DNA from: Halarcobacter bivalviorum
GTDB taxonomy: Bacteria; Campylobacterota; Campylobacteria; Campylobacterales; Arcobacteraceae
Assembly (NCBI RefSeq): GCF_003346815.1
Contig: NZ_CP031217.1
Location: forward strand, 2,046,001-2,110,000
Length of the DNA stretch: 64,000 bases
Reading direction: 5' to 3'
This document shows positions 59,733-64,000 of this stretch, piece by piece; within the stretch, counting starts at the first letter, position 1, and every line of letters begins with the position of its first letter. The notes below the pieces were generated by a model. That model saw only the letters and a program-made list of their open reading frames with translations. It did not search any database and was not told the DNA's origin. The translations under genes were made by a program, and so were the position numbers.

Positions 59733-61352
59733 TTATTTTCGCCTTGTATTTTGGCGGATAGAGACTATTAATTGGTAGATTAAATAGGCGATTATGATTT
59801 TATAAATTAATGTTCCAAAAGATAACTCTTCACCTTTTGTCATAATAGAAAATGGATTAATCATATTTGAAAACTCTTTTAAATTGCTATCATTAACATA
59901 ACTATTTGAATAAAAGAGGTAAATACAAATTGTTGAAATTATAATTGCAATATTTCGATAAAACTCATTAAACTTAGAGATAATAACACCAACTAGAAGT
60001 AAACCTCCAAAAAAAACTAATCCTTTATCGATATGTTTAACAATATCTGCACAAAATAATTCATGGCTTAAATATGTTGTAATAAAAGTTAGATTTATTA
60101 TCCAAAATAAAGCTAGTAACCATTCTTGAGAATGATTTGAAGCTAGACTATGAGTTTTAAAAATAACCCAGTCAAACCACTTTTTCTCTTTTATAAAGTC
60201 ATCTTCTGCTTTTTCCATTTCTATTGCATAATACTTATTTGCTTCAATTATATTGTTTTGTTGTTCAAAAGAATCTTTTATAATTCTTGCAGTTTCACGG
60301 TTTTTAATACCAAAAAATTTAAATTTTAAGAAATTTGCTTTTTCAAAAAAGTTTGTAGATAAATCAACATTTGAATTAAATTTAACTTCTTTCAATGCTA
60401 TTAAATTATTAAAAGATGAAGTTTCAATTGTATTTTTTTCTATAATAATATTTGACAGTTTTAAATTTTTACTAAAAACAGAATCTTTTAAACAAAGTTT
60501 TTCTATTTTATTATCTTTTATACTAACAGAACCTTGAAATATGGTTTTTATAATAATTAACTTTTTTATCTTTGAATCAATATAAGTATCAAAATCTATA
60601 TTAGAATTAATATCTGATTCTGAAAACATGACTTCAGTAGAGTTAAAGATACAGTTTTTAATTAAAGCATTAGATTCGGTATAAACTTTACAAAATTCTA
60701 GCCTTTCGTCAAAATGACATTCTCTAAATAACTTTGATGATATATAAAGTTTTTCTTCTTTTAAAGAATTTAATAAAACTATCCCATGAAATTTACAGTT
60801 ATGAAAAATAAAAGAGTTATCGATTTCTTTAAAATTATTAGTTATTGAAAATTTCTTATAAAATTCACAACCTATAAATACAACCTCTTTCTCATTTGTA
60901 TTAATAGTACAATGGATAAACTTACAATTTTTTTGAAATACAAACTGATTTGAAATACAATTAATTGGGATGATTACATTTTCTAAAAAAGTACAATTAT
61001 TAAAAATAACTGGAGCATTAGTCTTGATATTTGATAAAATATTAATGGATGTATCTTCAAAAGGTGAATATATAGCTTTCTTATTTCTATTAAAATTAGG
61101 GAATTCTATATCATTAAATTCATAAGCTTTATAATCCCCCTCTTCCAATTCTTTATTAGATTTATTTATCTTGTCAATAGTACCTTCTAATTCAATCCAA
61201 AAAGAATTTTTATTATAATTATTTTGTTTTTTTGGTAAATTTTCCCAATCTTTTTTTTCACAATGTAAAATACATTTAGTTTTGTCATTTGTTAATTTAA
61301 ATTCTTCTTCGTCAACTTCTTTACCACATATACTACAAATATTTTCTGACAT
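59733..61352 (-). CDS. Zinc-ribbon / pentapeptide-like beta-helix protein with four C-terminal TM helices
   Basis: A 539-residue protein. A small zinc ribbon at the front (ICSICGKEVDEEEF, then CILHCEKKDW). Residues about 70-360 have a pentapeptide-like solenoid pattern (FNNCTFLENVIIP, FQKNCKFIHCTI, VFIGCEFYKKFSIT, FIFHNCKFHG, LIKNCIFNSTEVMFSESDI). The last 170 residues hold about four TM helices and the module shared with the next gene. Such proteins are widespread and uncharacterised; a signal-gated channel is one idea. ATG start at 61352 with AGGAA about 7 nt upstream. Confidence 0.65.
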   Translation of the reverse strand: MSENICSICGKEVDEEEFKLTNDKTKCILHCEKKDWENLPKKQNNYNKNSFWIELEGTIDKINKSNKELEEGDYKAYEFNDIEFPNFNRNKKAIYSPFEDTSINILSNIKTNAPVIFNNCTFLENVIIPINCISNQFVFQKNCKFIHCTINTNEKEVVFIGCEFYKKFSITNNFKEIDNSFIFHNCKFHGIVLLNSLKEEKLYISSKLFRECHFDERLEFCKVYTESNALIKNCIFNSTEVMFSESDINSNIDFDTYIDSKIKKLIIIKTIFQGSVSIKDNKIEKLCLKDSVFSKNLKLSNIIIEKNTIETSSFNNLIALKEVKFNSNVDLSTNFFEKANFLKFKFFGIKNRETARIIKDSFEQQNNIIEANKYYAIEMEKAEDDFIKEKKWFDWVIFKTHSLASNHSQEWLLALFWIINLTFITTYLSHELFCADIVKHIDKGLVFFGGLLLVGVIISKFNEFYRNIAIIISTICIYLFYSNSYVNDSNLKEFSNMINPFSIMTKGEELSFGTLIYKIIIAYLIYQLIVSIRQNTRRK

Positions 61353-61748
61353 TTCATTCCTAAATAAATTATTAGATTTATTATATTGAAATTACCCTTT
61401 ATACTCTTTTATTACTTTTTTTATAAAAAGTAAAACAAAAAATCGTATCGAAAGTTAGATTTTTAGGAATTTTATTCACGCAAAGCTAAAATTGTAAAAC
61501 TCGACTTCGTCTCAAACAGTTACAATTTTTTAACGCTTTTTATTTATAAAATTTTGAACCTAAAAATATAAATCGATACCTTTTTATATTATGAAGTCTT
61601 GAGAGATAGCTTATAAATTGGAATTTTTGAAATTAGTCAATGAAGAATGAAAAAATTATGAAGGAGTTTACTGAAGTAAATGACTGAGTGATTTTTTTGT
61701 TATGAAGTAGAATAATTTATGAAAAGGACTGTTTAGAAGCTATCGCTC
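61353..61748. other. 396-nt intergenic region with large palindrome
   Basis: No coding potential seen. It holds the imperfect palindrome described separately, with AT-rich flanks, and ends in the secF terminator. Confidence 0.6.
61442..61581. repeat. About 140-bp imperfect palindromic element
   Basis: The left part (GTATCGA, then AGATTTTTAGG, AATTTTATT, AAAATTGTAA, and ACTCGACTTCG) finds its reverse complement on the right (TTACAATTTT, ATAAAATTTT, CCTAAAAATAT, TCGATAC). The central arms AAAATTGTAA / TTACAATTTT are perfect. The shape and length resemble a MITE or a REP/BIME-like repeat; no terminal duplication could be confirmed. Confidence 0.6.
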
Positions 61749-61765
61749 CTAAACAGTTCCTTTTT
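61722..61765 (-). terminator. Terminator overlapping the secF stop
   Basis: On the minus strand AAAAAGGAACTGTTTAG pairs with CTAAACAGTCCTTTT; the secF stop codon lies in the first arm. It is followed by CATAAATT, T-poor, but the stem is long with an A/T edge. Confidence 0.65.
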
Positions 61766-62717
61766 CATACATCGCACGCAGTTTTTCCTTCTCTTTCTGC
61801 CTCTTAACTTTCTCAGCCTCTTTAGCTCTAAAGTTCTCAATAGAGAATCTAAGCTGTACTAAGAATGAAGCAGCGATAAAGATAGATGAATATGTACCAA
61901 CAATAATACCTACAAGTAATGTAAAGGCAAATCCATTGATAATCTCTCCACCAAAGAAATATAGTGTCACAACAACAAAGAATGTTGTTAATGATGTAAG
62001 AGTTGTTCTTGAAAGTGTTCTTGATACAGAGTTATTTACTACACTATTAAGTGCAGACTCTTTAGAGGTTTGAACACCTTCTCTAATTCTATCAAATACG
62101 ATAATTGTATCGTTTAATGAGTATCCTAAGATTGTAAGAATTGCAGCTAGAATATCTAAGTTTACCTCTACACCTACAAGTGATATTGCCCCAAGTGCAA
62201 TAATAACGTCATGTGCAAGAGCTAAGATAGAAGCAACGGCAAATCTCCATTCAAATCTATATGATACATAAATTAAAATAATTATAAGAGATAAAGATAA
62301 GGCCATAATACCTTTTTCTCTAAGCTCTCCACCAACTTTTGGTCCAACCATATCAACTCTTCTGATTTCAAATTTACCAGTAGAATCAAGTAATTTATGC
62401 ATCTCATCACCAATATCATTTGTTAAGTTTGATGATACTCCTGAGATTCTAATAACTACTTCCTCTTCACTACCAAATTTAGTAATAGAAGAACCTTTAT
62501 ACTCTGTTGCGTTTAATACTTTTCTGATTTTATCAATTGGTGCTTTATGCTCATATTGAACTTGTACTAAAGTTCCACCAGCAAAATCAATACCAAAGTT
62601 TAAACCTTTTGTAAAAAGTATTACAATAGAAGCAATAACTAAAACAGCTGAAAGACCTAAAAATGGGATTCTTTTACCCATAAAATCATGAATTTTATTA
62701 CCTTTGAATATTTCCAT
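61749..62717 (-). CDS. secF: Protein translocase subunit SecF
   Basis: A 322-residue inner-membrane protein that uses the proton gradient with SecD to pull proteins into the periplasm. Six TM helices: MGKRIPFLGLSAVLVIASIVIL at the front, then LNFGIDFAGGTLVQVQYEH (family hallmark), the periplasmic P1 domain, VGPKVGGELREKG, ALAHDVIIALGAISLVG and LTILGYSLNDTIIVFDRIRE, SRTLSRTTLTSLTTFFVV, and a basic tail (KAEKVKRQKEKEK-like). Length normal. Its ATG shares one base with the secD stop. Confidence 0.96.
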   Translation of the reverse strand: MEIFKGNKIHDFMGKRIPFLGLSAVLVIASIVILFTKGLNFGIDFAGGTLVQVQYEHKAPIDKIRKVLNATEYKGSSITKFGSEEEVVIRISGVSSNLTNDIGDEMHKLLDSTGKFEIRRVDMVGPKVGGELREKGIMALSLSLIIILIYVSYRFEWRFAVASILALAHDVIIALGAISLVGVEVNLDILAAILTILGYSLNDTIIVFDRIREGVQTSKESALNSVVNNSVSRTLSRTTLTSLTTFFVVVTLYFFGGEIINGFAFTLLVGIIVGTYSSIFIAASFLVQLRFSIENFRAKEAEKVKRQKEKEKLRAMYEKGTV

Positions 62718-64000
62718 TATTTAATCCCAAACCATTTATTTAAGTTTTTATCTTTTGCTATTTTAGGTAATAAAGCTTCATAAATACCATGTGTACCTAA
62801 GATAGCCGTTAACATAGATGCTAAAATACCAATAGAAATTGTTACTGCAAAACCTTTGATTGGTCCTGTACCATATGCATATAAAATTACTGCAACTAAA
62901 AGAGTTGTAATATTTGCATCAAGGATTGCTCTCATTGCATTTGAGTAACCATCTTCAATAGCTTTAGGTATAGAAACTCCTTGTCTTAGAAGTTCTCTAA
63001 TTCTTTCTCCGATAATTACGTTTGCATCAACTGCCATACCAACTGTTAATACAATACCAGCCATACCAGGTAAAGTTAAAGTTGCTCCAAACATTGCCAT
63101 TACTGAAATAATAATAAAAATATTTGTAACAAGTGCAATATTTGCAATAATTCCAGCTCTTCTATAATAAATAATCATAAAGATAAATACCATTAAGAAC
63201 CCAGCTACAAGTGCAATTGTAGAAGCTTTAATAGAATCAGCACCTAATGATGGTCCTACACTTCTTTTCTCAAGTAAGTTTACAGAAGCAGGTAAAGCTC
63301 CTGACCTTAAAGCAATCGCAACATTTCCAGCTTCAACAACTGTAAATCCACCAGAAATTTGACCACTTCCTCCACCAATTCTCTCTCTAATATTTGGAGC
63401 AGAGTAAACTTTTCCATCAAGTACAACTGCAAGTCTTTTACCTACATTTTTACCTGTAAAGTCTCCAAAAATTCTAGCACCGGCTGAGTTAAGAGTAAAG
63501 TTAATAATTGGTTGATTTGATTGGTCAAAAGCAACTTGTGCATCTACAACTTGGCTTCCATTTAAAATTGGAATCTCTTTTACAAGATACTTAACATTTG
63601 GGTTATCAGTAGCCTCTAAAATCACATCACCATATTGTGCTGCTTGTGCTCTTGTCATACTGTAAACTTGGTCTATTCGCTCTTCATCAACAGCCATAAG
63701 TTCTAAATTTGCAGGTTTTGAGATAAGTTCTCTTGCTGCTTTTTCATCTTCTGCTGTTTTGATACCTGGAAGTTGAACCACAATATCAGTTTCACCTTGT
63801 CTTACAACATTTGGTTCTGCAAGTCCAAATTGGTCAAGTCTGTTTCTAATAGTTTCTACTGCTTGTGCAACAGCTTGATCTTTTGTTCTAACCTCTTCGT
63901 CTTGAGTTAATGTAATAGAATATTCAAGTTCAGTTTTTGAAACATTCAGTCCATTTATCTCTTCAAGCATTTTATCAACTTTTGGAAGTTCGTCAGCGTC
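62717..64000 (-). CDS. secD: Protein translocase subunit SecD, N-terminus outside the window
   Basis: The reading continues to the right edge (codons for DADELPKVDK upstream of the first visible Met), so the true start lies beyond 64000. The visible 427 codons contain the P1 head domain (AQAVETIRNRLDQFGLAEPNVVRQG, VQLPGIKTAEDEKAARELI, GAGARIFGDFTGKN-like, VLDGKVYSAPNIRERIGGGSGQISGGF), and the transport TM block (MAGIVLTVGMAVDANVIIGERIRE, ANITTLLVAVILYAYGTGPIKGFAVT). Family and partner (secF, one-base overlap) are certain. Confidence 0.96.
   Translation of the reverse strand, partial: DADELPKVDKMLEEINGLNVSKTELEYSITLTQDEEVRTKDQAVAQAVETIRNRLDQFGLAEPNVVRQGETDIVVQLPGIKTAEDEKAARELISKPANLELMAVDEERIDQVYSMTRAQAAQYGDVILEATDNPNVKYLVKEIPILNGSQVVDAQVAFDQSNQPIINFTLNSAGARIFGDFTGKNVGKRLAVVLDGKVYSAPNIRERIGGGSGQISGGFTVVEAGNVAIALRSGALPASVNLLEKRSVGPSLGADSIKASTIALVAGFLMVFIFMIIYYRRAGIIANIALVTNIFIIISVMAMFGATLTLPGMAGIVLTVGMAVDANVIIGERIRELLRQGVSIPKAIEDGYSNAMRAILDANITTLLVAVILYAYGTGPIKGFAVTISIGILASMLTAILGTHGIYEALLPKIAKDKNLNKWFGIK

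Noticed and set aside
1-64000. CRISPR arrays and cas genes
   Set aside because: No regularly spaced direct repeats of 24-40 nt and no Cas protein were seen.

Overview
The window is AT-rich bacterial chromosome that reads as a member of the Campylobacterota, most likely family Arcobacteraceae. The evidence is the core gene order (tig-clpP-def; leuS-lptE-folC-M23 peptidase-bactofilin; secD-secF), the carboxynorspermidine pathway, the PAS/GGDEF and HisKA_2 signalling proteins, a tmRNA tag ending in YAKAA, and the pairing of a FepA/CirA-like receptor with DUF3649, PepSY and DUF3325 genes. The assignment rests on recognised families and was not checked by a search.

Layout. 1-11.1 kb holds housekeeping genes: YifB-type Mg-chelatase (cut by the left edge), PAS protein, peptide deformylase, ClpP, trigger factor, a vWA/TPR Bat-like protein, two adjacent PPK2-type polyphosphate kinases, carboxynorspermidine decarboxylase and dehydrogenase, and BioA. 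tmRNA follows at 11.2-11.6 kb. 11.6-23.4 kb holds small regulators, HemD, an EamA-type transporter, GalU, a PAS/GGDEF sensor, Mfd, and a small Met/His-rich exported peptide.

23.5-38.7 kb is an accessory island between core genes. It holds a D5-type SF3 helicase with a repeat-rich long hairpin behind it. Next is a minus-strand block of six closely spaced genes that combines two apparent defence modules: a SERAC1-like hydrolase, a small middle protein and a Rad50-like ATPase (ABC-3C/Lamassu-like), followed by an ATPase, an HNH protein (Septu/PtuAB-like) and a two-TM protein. Then come phage/plasmid-type genes (TerB-like, Gp157-like, DUF932) with three tiny genes, two of which are too short for routine gene calling. 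A plus-strand two-gene operon follows: an FGE/C-lectin-fold protein translationally coupled to a NYN/OST-HTH nuclease, under a palindromic operator. The island ends with a decayed RelE/ParE toxin gene. I see no integrase or transposase in it.

38.7-49.4 kb holds DUF445, a bifunctional ornithine-lipid acyltransferase (OlsF-like), a two-component system divergent from a TonB receptor with two Fur-box-like sites between them, and the linked DUF3649-PepSY-DUF3325-DUF4198 iron genes. 49.5-64 kb holds a Kef-type antiporter, a TOTE-family primase-helicase whose primase motifs look lost, the bactofilin/M23 cell-shape pair, FolC, LptE, LeuS, two related membrane proteins, a large imperfect palindrome, and SecF/SecD (SecD cut by the right edge).

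The parts most worth following up are the composite defence operon, the FGE-NYN pair, and the degenerate TOTE primase.
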